A stretch of DNA of 64,000 nt from contig NZ_CP031963.1 of the NCBI RefSeq assembly GCF_003443675.1, forward strand, positions 5,120,501-5,184,500, in the 5' to 3' direction. The notes below the pieces were generated by a model. The model saw only the letters and a list, made by a program, of their open reading frames with translations, searched no databases and was not told the DNA's origin. This document shows positions 43,989-52,246 of the stretch, piece after piece (positions within the stretch are counted from its first letter, which is position 1; every line of letters begins with the position of its first letter). The stretch is from Aquimarina sp. BL5. GTDB taxonomy: Bacteria; Bacteroidota; Bacteroidia; Flavobacteriales; Flavobacteriaceae. Both the position numbers and the translations under genes were made by a program.

Positions 43989-44040
43989 TATAACAATTTG
44001 TATAATGTATGTGCTCCCTTCGTGAAGCAAACGCATTATA
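43989..44040. repeat. attC-like hairpin, possibly truncated
   Basis: TATAACAATTTGTATAATG at the left, CATTATA at the right, and imperfectly paired inner arms (GTATGTGC / GCAAACGC) around a TCCCTTCGTGAA loop. The left end TATAACAA resembles the opening of integron attC/VCR sites, but the closing GTTRGRY core is absent: the sequence runs into the E2 fragment instead. Confidence 0.35.
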
Positions 44041-44047
44041 AAAAGGG

Positions 44048-44364
44048 GCGCTTACCAATGCATTAAAACCTGATGATACCCAAGGAGGAACGTATACCGT
44101 GACTAATGCGGGAACTTTAGGTAGTATTTGGGAACAGCAATTATCAAACAGCCAAAAACAGCAATTTTAGGATTGGAAGCTATCCGTAAAGTAGCTACTG
44201 TGATGGAAATACCAGATGGCGATTTTATTGGTATCCGTTATATGATGTTCTTATCACACTCTTATGATCATAAAGTAGTAAACGGAGCATTAAGAGTGCA
44301 GTTTATAAAACGCGCAAAAAAAGACTATCTAGAAGCTTTTGATGAGAATAGAGAATTTGAGTAA
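44048..44364 (+). pseudogene. Decayed duplicate of the E2 3' end
   Basis: Aligns with 40891-41202 of the E2 gene at roughly 80-85% nucleotide identity by eye, beginning abruptly near GCATTAAAACCTGATGAT. A one-base loss near 44127 (GTATTTGGGAACA against GTATTATGGGGACACC) shifts the frame. The downstream part still reads AILGLEAIRKVAT, HSYDHKVVNGAL and EAFDENREFE to a TAA. No start, lipoyl or binding domain. A non-functional remnant marking the right edge of the islet. Confidence 0.85.
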
Positions 44365-44383
44365 TAAGATGATTGATCTTATT

Positions 44384-44426
44384 ATTACAAATAAAACCGC
44401 ATTAACTATGCGGTTTTATTTGTAAT
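44384..44426. terminator. Perfect 19-bp bidirectional terminator
   Basis: ATTACAAATAAAACCGCAT and its exact complement flank a TAACT loop, between the E2 remnant and the convergent lipoprotein gene. Confidence 0.92.
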
Positions 44427-44462
44427 GAGAGTGTTAAAATGAAGGTATTATTATTATTATTA

Positions 44463-44897
44463 TTATTTTTCATAAGAAAATATTAAAACGTCAGGGTCGT
44501 TTCCAGAATTTCCCTCAGTATATTCTAATCTTAGCACTGTCGACGTAAGTTCTAAAATAGTTGCATTTTCAGTAGAGTTATCAAATTGTGATGTTAAGAT
44601 GGAACCATTTATAGACCAGGTTTCACTATCCTCGAAAGGTTCACATGTTTCTGCGGTATTTCCTCCGTGTTCAATGTATATTGCAGTGTTATCTGCATTA
44701 AATTCATAAGAATCCATGAGGTCACATACATTAAGGGTTTCCTCTACTCCGTTGTCTGTAATCCCAGTCAAGATCCATTTACCAAGGATGAGTGTCTCGA
44801 AGTTTTCGTTTTGTGTTGAAGAATCGTCATCATTATTACAAGAAATTTGTGATATAATTGTAAAAAATAAAATAGGAATCAATAATAGTTTTTTCAT
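44463..44897 (-). CDS. Lipocalin-like lipoprotein
   Basis: 144 residues from MKKLLLIPI; the longer frame from 44930 would bury the signal peptide. Lipobox ISQISC, then an Asn/Asp-rich spacer, ILGKWILTGITDNG, SYEFNADNTAIY and LRLEYTEGN, the lipocalin-like pattern of Bacteroidota lipoproteins (GxW-x-L-T start). Probably outer-membrane associated; ligand unknown. Confidence 0.82.
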   Translation of the reverse strand: MKKLLLIPILFFTIISQISCNNDDDSSTQNENFETLILGKWILTGITDNGVEETLNVCDLMDSYEFNADNTAIYIEHGGNTAETCEPFEDSETWSINGSILTSQFDNSTENATILELTSTVLRLEYTEGNSGNDPDVLIFSYEK

Positions 44898-45079
44898 TAT
44901 ATTTAGTTTTAGTTCAAAAATAAAAAACAAAAAATAAAAAGGTTAATTTTCCCCTGTCTTTTTTAATTCATATTTGTTTGTGTAAAAGAGGGTGACTCAT
45001 ATTTCATGTAAACATATAAGATGGACTTTTTCTCTTTGAAGAACTAAGTTTTGAACAATACAAAACCTGAAATTTTTGA

Positions 45080-46156
45080 ATGATGAAAAAACGATTCTAT
45101 GTTATTTCTATATTGATACTTGCATGCGGATTGTTAAATGCGCAAAATTGGAAGAATCCCTCAGAGAAATATAAAAATGCTTACAAAAAGTATTTGAATG
45201 CCTCATGCCCTGTGCCACAAGATACTATTAAGCATTTTGCGTATTTCTCGCGTGATAGAGCATTAATAATAGACCATCTTTTCCTTTTCGAATCAGAATT
45301 TGAAGGAGCTCAGATCATGTACAGTTGGAAAGATTTAGAACCGATAAAAGATCAATATGATTTTTCAATCATTAAGAAAGATATAGATTACCTAAAACGA
45401 TTTGATAAAAAACTTTTTGTGCAATTACAAGACGCCACATTCAGTATTAAATACAATGCAGTCCCTAATTATTTATTAACTGATGAATATGGTGGCGGTG
45501 CAGTTATGCAATACAATGATGATAAAGAGCCCGAAGGTTGGACTGCTAAAAGATGGAACGAAAAAGTACAAAAGCGTTTTGCTTTATTACTTAGAGCATT
45601 AGGAGATGAGTTTGACAAAGAAATAGAAGGGATAAACCTTCAGGAGACATCTATTGGTGTTAGTAGCAAAACTGATTCCAGTTTTACAGAAATGGCTTAT
45701 GTCGAGGGAATTAAAAATAATATGTTAGCTCTTAAAACGGCATTTCCGAATACTAAAACAATGATATACGCGAACTTTTTTCCAGGAGAATGGCTACCAT
45801 TTAACGATAAAGGGTACTTAAAAAGTATCTATAAATTTGGAGAGAATATTGGTGTGGGGCTTGGCGGACCTGATTTAATGGTGACTAGAAAAGGTCAATT
45901 GAATCATGCACTTTCACAAATGCATGAAGGGAGATTTACTGTTCCTCTTGGAATTGCTATTCAGGATGGAAATTATATCAGTAAAACAGGTGCGGACAAA
46001 GATTATGAAGAAGATAAAGTAAATAAAAAAAGAAAGAATATTGTTCCAATGTTAAATGCTTTTGCAAAGGATTTTTTGAAGGTCAGCTATATGTTTTGGG
46101 CAAATCAAAAGCCTTACTTTGAAGAAGATGTTCTGCCTTGTCTTAGTAATAAATAA
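45080..46156 (+). CDS. Secreted TIM-barrel glycosidase-like protein
   Basis: 358 residues; signal peptide to LLNAQ (start at 45080 or 45083). The YSWKDLEPIKDQYDFSIIKKD block, DYLKRFDKKLFVQLQDATF, INLQETSIG and the late SYMFWANQKPYF follow the beta-strand order of GH-A-like TIM barrels (W-x-x-LEP-x-x-x-YDF opening; ExxxG with a Glu at the strand-4 position). No exact GH family is recognised, and the final catalytic Glu is not certain. Monocistronic. Confidence 0.7.
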   Translation: MMKKRFYVISILILACGLLNAQNWKNPSEKYKNAYKKYLNASCPVPQDTIKHFAYFSRDRALIIDHLFLFESEFEGAQIMYSWKDLEPIKDQYDFSIIKKDIDYLKRFDKKLFVQLQDATFSIKYNAVPNYLLTDEYGGGAVMQYNDDKEPEGWTAKRWNEKVQKRFALLLRALGDEFDKEIEGINLQETSIGVSSKTDSSFTEMAYVEGIKNNMLALKTAFPNTKTMIYANFFPGEWLPFNDKGYLKSIYKFGENIGVGLGGPDLMVTRKGQLNHALSQMHEGRFTVPLGIAIQDGNYISKTGADKDYEEDKVNKKRKNIVPMLNAFAKDFLKVSYMFWANQKPYFEEDVLPCLSNK

Positions 46157-46573
46157 AAAGAATACTGGATGCAACAAAGATTTGTTTGTAAAATATTAAA
46201 CAGAGAGATCCAAAAGTGTCTTGAAAGAAGTGTTATGATTTATTCCCAAAATATGGAAAAGATAAAATAAATATTAACAAGTTAAGATTGCGTGATTATT
46301 ATTTGGAAAAATAACCAGGTTGAATAATACTCTAAATTTGGATTTTAAAGGCTTTTTTATGTAACTATAAAGAGATGAATATTAACAACGGAATTGTAAT
46401 CTAAAAAATCAATTATTGAATATAATTTAGAGCTATTTACTAATGATATTATCTAATATTGAGACTTTATTCTTGGTAATGAAATTGATAACACGAAGAA
46501 AAAAGGAAAATCAGGGTAACATTTTTTGATAAAACAACACCTATTGATAATGTTATCATTAATATCAAGCTGA
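46157..46573. other. Gene-free AT-rich stretch
   Basis: 417 bases without a credible open frame on either strand. A TAAATTTG near 46333 could be a -7 element but is 240 bases from the next gene. Nothing else seen. Confidence 0.45.
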
Positions 46574-47179
46574 ATGCATAAAATTTGGAAATTAAAAAAT
46601 TCAAAGTCAAATAAACTGATTTTGATTAAAGACAAAATAATTTATAAGGGAAATCCGAAAGAAAGTGATTTAAATAGAATAAACTCAGAAACTACTGATG
46701 TTACCATTTTAAAGGATATGTTCAGTATTCCATATGTTTATATTAAGAAAATAGAAAATCAAAATGGGAAAAGATATATCAAAATATTCTTCGCAAAAGA
46801 CTCTGAAGAAGAACTATATATTGATGACGAGACTATTAAAAACGAAGTTTTTGAATTTATAAAAACAGATCATGTAGATTTTACATATAGTTCTGAACTT
46901 CCGAGTTTTGTAAAATACACAAAAGCCCAACTTTTCGCTTTAGTGTCAATTACAGGAATTTTTATTTGGTCTTTGTATTTAGCAATTCAAATAGAAAGTG
47001 GAATTGAATATGAACTTGTTGGAGGTAGAAGACCTGGAATAGCAGGAGTTATTCTTGTAATTGCAAATCTTGGGACTTTTAAAATCATAATTGGGTACTT
47101 AATTCTTCTGGCTATTGCAATATTCGCGCTCATAAAAAAAATAAGATCAAGAAGTATTACTGAATATTTGAAACGATAA
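46574..47179 (+). CDS. Two-pass membrane protein of unknown function
   Basis: 201 residues. A ~110-residue N-terminal cytoplasmic part (KLILIKDKIIYKGNPKESDL ... IKIFFAKDSEEELYID, PH-like in pattern) precedes two membrane helices (LFALVSITGIFIWSLYLAI and IIIGYLILLAIAIFALI). Stops 5 bases before the HD-domain gene, so the two are probably cotranscribed. No family recognised. Confidence 0.68.
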   Translation: MHKIWKLKNSKSNKLILIKDKIIYKGNPKESDLNRINSETTDVTILKDMFSIPYVYIKKIENQNGKRYIKIFFAKDSEEELYIDDETIKNEVFEFIKTDHVDFTYSSELPSFVKYTKAQLFALVSITGIFIWSLYLAIQIESGIEYELVGGRRPGIAGVILVIANLGTFKIIIGYLILLAIAIFALIKKIRSRSITEYLKR

Positions 47180-47184
47180 AAGAC

Positions 47185-47727
47185 ATGACACAAGAACTCT
47201 ATCAAAAAGCAATGAAATTTGCTGGAGAAAAACATAGCGAACAAAAAGTGCCAGGTACCAATGCTAATTATCTATTGCATATTTCTAATGTTGCGATGGA
47301 GGTGTTGATGGCGTATCAAGCTGATGATAGTTTTGACCTTGATTTTGCAGTTCAGGTAGCTGTTTTACACGATACTATTGAGGATACAACAGCAGATTTT
47401 GATGAAATAAAACGTGAGTTTAATAGCAAAATAGCCGTTGCTATACAAGCTTTAACTAAAAATGAAAGCTTACTGACTAAAGAAGAAAGAATGAAAGATA
47501 GCTTGACTAGAATTAATGAACTACAAAAAGAAGTTGGACTCGTTAAAATAGCCGATCGAATCACCAATCTGCAGATACCGCCAAAGCATTGGACTAAGGA
47601 AAAAGTAAGTAAATACTGTGAAGAGGCTAAATTGATATCCGAATCTCTCCAAGGTAAAAATGAATATCTCCATCATCGATTAAATCAAAAAATTTCAGCG
47701 TATGAAAAAAATATCGACTTGGTTTAA
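47185..47727 (+). CDS. HD-domain hydrolase, SpoT/MESH1-like
   Basis: 180 residues. An HD superfamily core like the hydrolase domain of SpoT/RelA and MESH1: KHSEQKVPGTNANYLLHISNV, AVLHDTIEDT (the HDxxED element) and KIADRITNLQ. No synthetase, TGS or ACT domain, so it would be a stand-alone (p)ppGpp or nucleotide pyrophosphohydrolase. That activity is inferred from the family; other HD phosphohydrolases remain possible. Confidence 0.85.
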   Translation: MTQELYQKAMKFAGEKHSEQKVPGTNANYLLHISNVAMEVLMAYQADDSFDLDFAVQVAVLHDTIEDTTADFDEIKREFNSKIAVAIQALTKNESLLTKEERMKDSLTRINELQKEVGLVKIADRITNLQIPPKHWTKEKVSKYCEEAKLISESLQGKNEYLHHRLNQKISAYEKNIDLV

Positions 47728-47776
47728 TTGAAAACAAAATAAATTCTAATTAAAAAATTAAAAATAAAGTTATAAG

Positions 47777-48718
47777 ATGTTCAATGCAGAGATTAAAAGC
47801 GCACCAGATGAAGATATCTGTATCCTTATAAAAGTTGATAATCATCAGTTTAACTATATCGTTGATTGTGGTGAGGCAAAAAGTTTAGGTGTAAAAGAAT
47901 GCATGAATACAAATGCACTCTTTATAAGTCATACACATATCGATCATTTTGTGAATTTTGATACGATTCTGAGACATCAGATCGGTGTTCAGAGAAAAAT
48001 TGTTGTTACAGGCCCCAAAGGAATTACAGATCAGATTCAAAACAGAATCAAGAGTTATTGCTGGAATCTTATTGATAAAGATGCAATAACATATGAAGTA
48101 AGAGAGATTCTAAAAGATGGAGAATACAAATCCACAATTTTACGTCCTCCGATGTGGGAGAAAGAAGAAGAAAATGTAGTTGCAAAAACTACTGTATTTG
48201 AAGAAAAACGATTTGTAGTTGAATATGAAATTCTCGATCATAAGACAGATACGATTGCATATTTGTTTAAAGCTCAGGATAAAACTAAAATTGAACTCAG
48301 AGATGGTTTAAAAGGGGGGAAGTGGGTGCGAGAACTAAAAGATGCTTATGAGGCAGCTGATGAAGAAAAAACTATAGAAATTGAAGAAAAAGCTTATAAG
48401 GCCAAAGAGTTATTTCATTTGATTCATTTAGAAAAGGGTAAGAAGCTGGGAGTTATTCTGGATCATGCAGCTAATGAACAAAACCATTCCAAAATCAAAA
48501 GAAAGTTTACAGGATGCGATGAGGTATATATCGAATGTTTTTATAAAGATGAGGATAAAGAATTTGCAGAAAAAAACTATCATTCTTATGCCTTAAAATC
48601 TGGAGAAATCATGAAAGCGTGTGGGATAGAAAATGCAATTCCAGTTCATTTCTCACGGAAGTATGAAGAACAAGATATTATAGAACTTATTGAGCAGTTT
48701 GAGAAAGCAAAAAACTAA
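47777..48718 (+). CDS. MBL-fold metallo-hydrolase (RNase Z-like layout)
   Basis: 313 residues, no signal peptide. SHTHIDH carries the HxHxDH metal motif; the later LDHAANE and IPVHFSRKY supply the Asp and His ligands in the order seen in RNase Z/ElaC-type MBL proteins. The central 200-260 region is rich in Glu/Lys helices (ELKDAYEAADEEKTIEIEEK). Substrate undetermined; tRNA 3'-end processing or another phosphodiester is possible. Confidence 0.82.
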   Translation: MFNAEIKSAPDEDICILIKVDNHQFNYIVDCGEAKSLGVKECMNTNALFISHTHIDHFVNFDTILRHQIGVQRKIVVTGPKGITDQIQNRIKSYCWNLIDKDAITYEVREILKDGEYKSTILRPPMWEKEEENVVAKTTVFEEKRFVVEYEILDHKTDTIAYLFKAQDKTKIELRDGLKGGKWVRELKDAYEAADEEKTIEIEEKAYKAKELFHLIHLEKGKKLGVILDHAANEQNHSKIKRKFTGCDEVYIECFYKDEDKEFAEKNYHSYALKSGEIMKACGIENAIPVHFSRKYEEQDIIELIEQFEKAKN

Positions 48719-48964
48719 GAATACTATTTGTGATATATAGTATCTATAGACAAAGAGGAATCTCTTGCTTTTAGAAAAATAAAATAATTCGAATTGATGG
48801 ATTTTGATTATAAAAAAATCTAAATGCACAAGAGGTTATATTATATTATGTCGGAACCTTGGTTTGGGTATCGGTAATTACGCTTGTATGGTATTTTATA
48901 TAGAAATAGTGATTATTTGCCAGATAAATATGAGATGCTTAAAATAATAGTAGATATGTAAAAT

Positions 48965-48993
48965 AAAACCCCAATCTTGAGACTAGGGTTTTG
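48965..48993. terminator. Terminator
   Basis: AAAACCC and GGGTTTT with an inner ATCTTGAGA hairpin, between the MBL gene and convergent small gene. Confidence 0.6.
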
Positions 48994-49015
48994 TGATTTT
49001 CGTTAAGACGATATT

Positions 49016-49207
49016 CTATGCTTGTAATATACAATCCTTACAATCTTTAATTTTGCCATAATACGTTTCTCTGTATTTATGGATCGTCGTAATTGGGATT
49101 CCTAATAAATATTTCTTTATAGAGGTTACCTTAGTGCTCAATCTACCCATATTTCTGGAATGTATGTTTCTAATTTTGGTTTTTCTTTTAATCTTAATTA
49201 TTTTCAT
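49016..49207 (-). CDS. Small basic hypothetical protein
   Basis: 63 residues, strongly basic (MKIIKIKRKTKIRNIHSRNM), with three Cys or Cys-adjacent positions at the C-terminus (KDCKDCILQA). It lies with two other short genes on the same strand behind the promoter at 49885. No family recognised; coding status is plausible, not proven. Confidence 0.5.
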   Translation of the reverse strand: MKIIKIKRKTKIRNIHSRNMGRLSTKVTSIKKYLLGIPITTIHKYRETYYGKIKDCKDCILQA

Positions 49208-49239
49208 AAAATAAATTAGGTTATCAGTTGGTTTTTATC

Positions 49240-49413
49240 TTATAGCGCGTTACTAGTGCATAGAACTTCCCAATAAGACATTTCAGAAAATTCCTGACAT
49301 TTTCTGCTGTTAATTTTTGATTTCCAGTAATCAATTTCGTTTTTTACTTTTCTACCATCTTTTGTTTTTATTGTTCTTCCGTTATTTTGAGGAATAAATG
49401 TGTTTACTGACAT
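49240..49413 (-). CDS. 57-residue hypothetical protein
   Basis: ATG at 49413 to TAA at 49240: MSVNTFIPQNNGRTIKTKDG, DYWKSKINSRKCQEF and YWEVLCTSNAL. Balanced composition, no low complexity and conserved-looking Trp/Cys positions support coding. It is placed 54 bases after the gene at 49468 on the same strand, so a three-gene unit is likely. Function unknown. Confidence 0.55.
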   Translation of the reverse strand: MSVNTFIPQNNGRTIKTKDGRKVKNEIDYWKSKINSRKCQEFSEMSYWEVLCTSNAL

Positions 49414-49467
49414 ATATTGTTTTTGGTAATTACTATTATTTATTTTTGATTAAAGTAAGCACGGTAA

Positions 49468-49824
49468 TTAAATTGAATGTATTACCGCATTAATATTGTG
49501 ACGCGCTACTAGCTTTTCGGTAAAAGATTTGTGTCCTCGTGGTGCTAATAAATGTAGTTTTCCGCGTTTCATTTGTGCCATAAAACCTAATAGTTTCCAT
49601 CTTACGACTAATGATTTATCATCTTCGTCTTTTAGTGCTATATCAGAAAAATGTTTAGATCCTCCGTGTGTTACGAAAGATAAATCGGCTTGTATTGTAA
49701 GATCAGTTTTTGTGCTTCTGAAAACTTTTGGATCTTCATAGCCATCAGGCACTGCTTTTAATGATGTTGTAGCTCTTTTCTCTGCCCAGGCCAATGCTTT
49801 TTCCAAATAAGTTTCCTTCTTCAT
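49468..49824 (-). CDS. Conserved hypothetical protein
   Basis: 118 residues, soluble. YLEKALAWAEKRATTSLKAV, DPKVFRSTKTDLTIQADLSF, DIALKDEDDKSLVVRWKLLG and LVARHNINAVIHSI show a regular alpha/beta pattern. I do not recognise the family. The gene sits downstream of a 24-base palindrome overlapping its promoter and downstream of the MarR gene, which may regulate it. Confidence 0.65.
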   Translation of the reverse strand: MKKETYLEKALAWAEKRATTSLKAVPDGYEDPKVFRSTKTDLTIQADLSFVTHGGSKHFSDIALKDEDDKSLVVRWKLLGFMAQMKRGKLHLLAPRGHKSFTEKLVARHNINAVIHSI

Positions 49825-49847
49825 ACTAGTCTTTTTAATTAAACATA

Positions 49848-49873
49848 ATTCCTATTAGTTTTAATAGGAGTTA
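49848..49873. repeat. Inverted repeat in the leader of the 49824 gene
   Basis: AATTCCTATTAG-TTT-TAATAGGAGTT (near-perfect arms) between the promoter and start codon of the minus-strand gene; it could form an mRNA 5' hairpin. Confidence 0.55.
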
Positions 49874-49877
49874 TGCA

Positions 49878-49885
49878 AATCTAAT
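49878..49885 (-). promoter_or_regulatory. -7 promoter element of the 49824 gene
   Basis: On the minus strand TAGATTTG matches TAnnTTTG, about 54 bases upstream of the ATG. No TTG occurs at the -33 spacing; that position is occupied by the palindrome. Confidence 0.55.
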
Positions 49886-49890
49886 AAAAA

Positions 49891-49914
49891 ATAGTTTCTA
49901 TAGAAACTATTTGA
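49891..49914. promoter_or_regulatory. 24-base perfect palindrome overlapping the promoter
   Basis: A perfect dyad with core TTTCTATAGAAA, followed about 80 bases away by a relaxed copy (TTTCTATTTCCTATAGAAA, 49988-50006). It lies just upstream of the minus-strand -7 element, where a regulator would contact polymerase. The neighbouring MarR protein is the obvious candidate ligand. Confidence 0.65.
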
Positions 49915-50111
49915 TGTTTTAATTTTGTTAAAACCATTTATATAATGATTTTTAAATAATTTTTTTATGATCAATATAAATTTTTATATTTTCTATTTCC
50001 TATAGAAAATAAATTAAAATTAGTCAAAGTTAGGGTAATAACTTGGTAACAAGTGATATGGAATACTTATGCCTTATGGATAGAAATTGTAGAAAGAAAA
50101 GTGATGAAATA

Positions 50112-50609
50112 TTATCGTTTTGAAGATTTGTTATCTTCAGAAGTCATTTCCTTAATAGTAATAAGCGGAGCAGCATCTATATTTTCTGCATCCATTATAG
50201 ATGCCAATAGCTCTATGTTCCGATCCAGTTCGTCGATTTGTTCCTGAGTAAGTTTCTGTAATTTCTCTTTAGTTTTTTCTTGTAAGGTAGTAGGAGATCG
50301 ATGCAATACGTCAGCTCCTTTTGCAGTAAGCGTAATATATGTGGTTCTTTTATCATTTGGCTTCGGAAGTTTTGCTACCAACCCTTTTGATTCTAACCGG
50401 CTTATGATTCCTGATATGGTGCTTGCATTTAGATTAATGTAGATTCTAATTTCCTTGGCAGAAGCTCTATAATCTTCTTGCTCTGATAAATACTGTAGAA
50501 CCAACAATTGCGGAATACTAATGCCAAACTCTTTTTCGATCTTTTTGCTTTCCAAATTAATAGATCGAATTATTTTACGTAGCTTAACAAGTATTTCAAT
50601 ATATTTCAC
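50112..50609 (-). CDS. MarR-family transcriptional regulator
   Basis: 165 residues. Winged-helix core: SIPQLLVLQYLSEQEDYRAS, IYINLNASTISGIISRLESK and KLPKPNDKRTTYITLTAKG, the standard MarR pattern with the DKR wing tip. MarR dimers bind palindromes and usually repress nearby genes (family knowledge). The 24-base dyad at 49891 lies 200 bases downstream on the same strand. Confidence 0.92.
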   Translation of the reverse strand: MKYIEILVKLRKIIRSINLESKKIEKEFGISIPQLLVLQYLSEQEDYRASAKEIRIYINLNASTISGIISRLESKGLVAKLPKPNDKRTTYITLTAKGADVLHRSPTTLQEKTKEKLQKLTQEQIDELDRNIELLASIMDAENIDAAPLITIKEMTSEDNKSSKR

Positions 50610-50819
50610 AATTGGTTTGTTTCATTTGGTATGCAAAGATAGTAACATTAGGTATTATCCAGTAAAAATGTCTCGACTATATATTTTTAATCTTTGCTTT
50701 GTGGTTTTTCTATTTGAAGATAGTATACTAAAAGTTCTTATAATCACGTATGTAACAAATTGCTTCTTTTGGATACTAATTGGGTAGCAGACAATTTTAA
50801 AAACTAACATTGAGTACTT

Positions 50820-51299
50820 ATGACTATTAATGAAGCTTCTAAATTTTTTAAGAATCTCGTTACCGAAACGGATAAGAAATCTGAGTTAAGAGTGTATAAA
50901 AAATTCATTACTATACTGTCTCAATTAGAAAATAGAGATTTATCCGATCAGCAGCTACTAGCTGTAGAAGATAAATTAGAAGCATTCGATGTGGACGTAG
51001 AAAGGGAAAATAGAAGAAAATACTACAGCAAAATGCTTACAGAATTCACAAATTACATAAAAAAAGAACTCTCTTTGATATCAGAAGGGTATTACCTGGC
51101 TATTTGTATGAGTGTCGGTATGTCTGTCGGAATGAGTTTAGGAATGACTTTTGGAGTAGTTTTTGGAGGATCTAACGGATTGATCTATGGAATGAGTTTA
51201 GGGATGACGACAGGAATGTCTATAGGATTGGCGATTGGCGCTGCTATGGATGCTAAAGCAAAAAAGGAAGGTAAAGTTTTAAGCATGAGATGTGAATAA
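50820..51299 (+). CDS. Glycine-zipper-like membrane protein
   Basis: 159 residues: a helical, charged N-terminal ~95 residues (LVTETDKKSELRVYKKFI ... RENRRKYYSKML), then a hydrophobic hairpin of repeated GMS/GMT units (MSVGMSVGMSLGMTFGV, MSLGMTTGMSIGLAIGAAM) and a basic end. The regular Gly-x-x-x-Gly spacing fits glycine-zipper membrane hairpins. No enzymatic motif. Function unknown. Confidence 0.72.
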   Translation: MTINEASKFFKNLVTETDKKSELRVYKKFITILSQLENRDLSDQQLLAVEDKLEAFDVDVERENRRKYYSKMLTEFTNYIKKELSLISEGYYLAICMSVGMSVGMSLGMTFGVVFGGSNGLIYGMSLGMTTGMSIGLAIGAAMDAKAKKEGKVLSMRCE

Positions 51300-51359
51300 T
51301 ACGTTATTGGAAATAAACTAGTATTTAAAAACCTCATTTAAAATTCTTACATTCCCTTT

Positions 51360-52070
51360 GTGATTCAGAAGATAGCATATATCACCGATATACATATAGA
51401 TGAAGAATTTCCTAAAACGCTCGGTGTCGACTCACGACAAAACTGGGAAAGGATTCTAAAAGATGTAGCTTCAAGAAATATTAATGATATTATCTATGGA
51501 GGAGACATTGGCGAAAAATCATCGAACTCCTGGTTTTTTGAAACACTACAAAATTATCAATTATCTATTTCTCTTGGGAATCACGATGATTTTTCTGAAG
51601 TAATAAAGCATTATAAAATTGATTTCTATAAAGATTTTAAAGAGCTTTCTTATGTTCAAGAGCGTGATTTTTTTAAGTGTATCTTTTTCGATTCTAGTAC
51701 AGAGTTTATTAGTGAAAAACAGCTAAAATGGTTAAAAGGAGAGTTGATTACTCCAAAAAAAATATTGTTGTTTATTCATCATCCTATTGTAGAGATTCCC
51801 TCGATCATAGATAAAAAGTTTGCTTTAAAAGGAAGAGAAAAGATTCAGGCTTTATTGCAAGAAGTTTCTAATGATGTTACCATTTTCAGTGGGCACTATC
51901 ATATGCAGGATCATCGCCATTATAAAAATATAACGCAATATATTACACCAGCAGGGTCTTATCAGGTAGAAAAAGATCCAAAAGAAATTAAAGTACACAG
52001 TAATACTTTCGGTTATAGAATTATTGAACTAAATAAAGATCAAATAAACACAGATGTAGTTTTATTTTAG
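51360..52070 (+). CDS. Cytoplasmic metallophosphoesterase (CpdA-like)
   Basis: 236 residues from a GTG at 51360, immediately before IQKIAYITDIHIDE; no ATG fits the conserved N-terminus. Motifs in order: TDIHIDE, YGGDIGEK, LGNHDD, IHHP and FSGHYHMQ. This is the class III cyclic-nucleotide phosphodiesterase-like pattern with both His in GHxH. Cyclic AMP or another phosphodiester substrate is inferred. Unlike the phosphatase at 11908 it has no signal peptide. Confidence 0.87.
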   Translation: MIQKIAYITDIHIDEEFPKTLGVDSRQNWERILKDVASRNINDIIYGGDIGEKSSNSWFFETLQNYQLSISLGNHDDFSEVIKHYKIDFYKDFKELSYVQERDFFKCIFFDSSTEFISEKQLKWLKGELITPKKILLFIHHPIVEIPSIIDKKFALKGREKIQALLQEVSNDVTIFSGHYHMQDHRHYKNITQYITPAGSYQVEKDPKEIKVHSNTFGYRIIELNKDQINTDVVLF

Positions 52071-52187
52071 AAGAAAAGGGTTGATTTAATAGTTGTTTTC
52101 TAAAATTGTAATAGATACATAACCTCTATAAATAAAAGACTCTCAGAGGATTTCTTATATAATACTTCAAAAAAATCATGAAAAAAT

Positions 52188-52217
52188 TTGTTTAATAAGC
52201 CGATTTAGTTAATTTTG
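52188..52217 (+). promoter_or_regulatory. Promoter of the ABC-GntR operon
   Basis: TTG at 52188-52190, 19-base spacer, TAATTTTG at 52210-52217, matching the Bacteroidota consensus. Confidence 0.72.
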
Positions 52218-52219
52218 AA

Positions 52220-52241
52220 GTGTACTAGATAACTAATACAC
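52220..52241. promoter_or_regulatory. Putative GntR (YtrA-type) operator
   Basis: GTGTACTAG-ATAA-CTAATACAC is an inverted repeat with one mismatch per arm, directly after the -7 element, so it covers the transcription start. The GntR gene is the third gene of the same operon. Confidence 0.68.
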
Positions 52242-52246
52242 TAGTT

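Noticed and set aside
50053..50247. 64-codon plus-strand frame
   Set aside because: Antisense to the MarR gene C-terminus, Ser-rich shadow.
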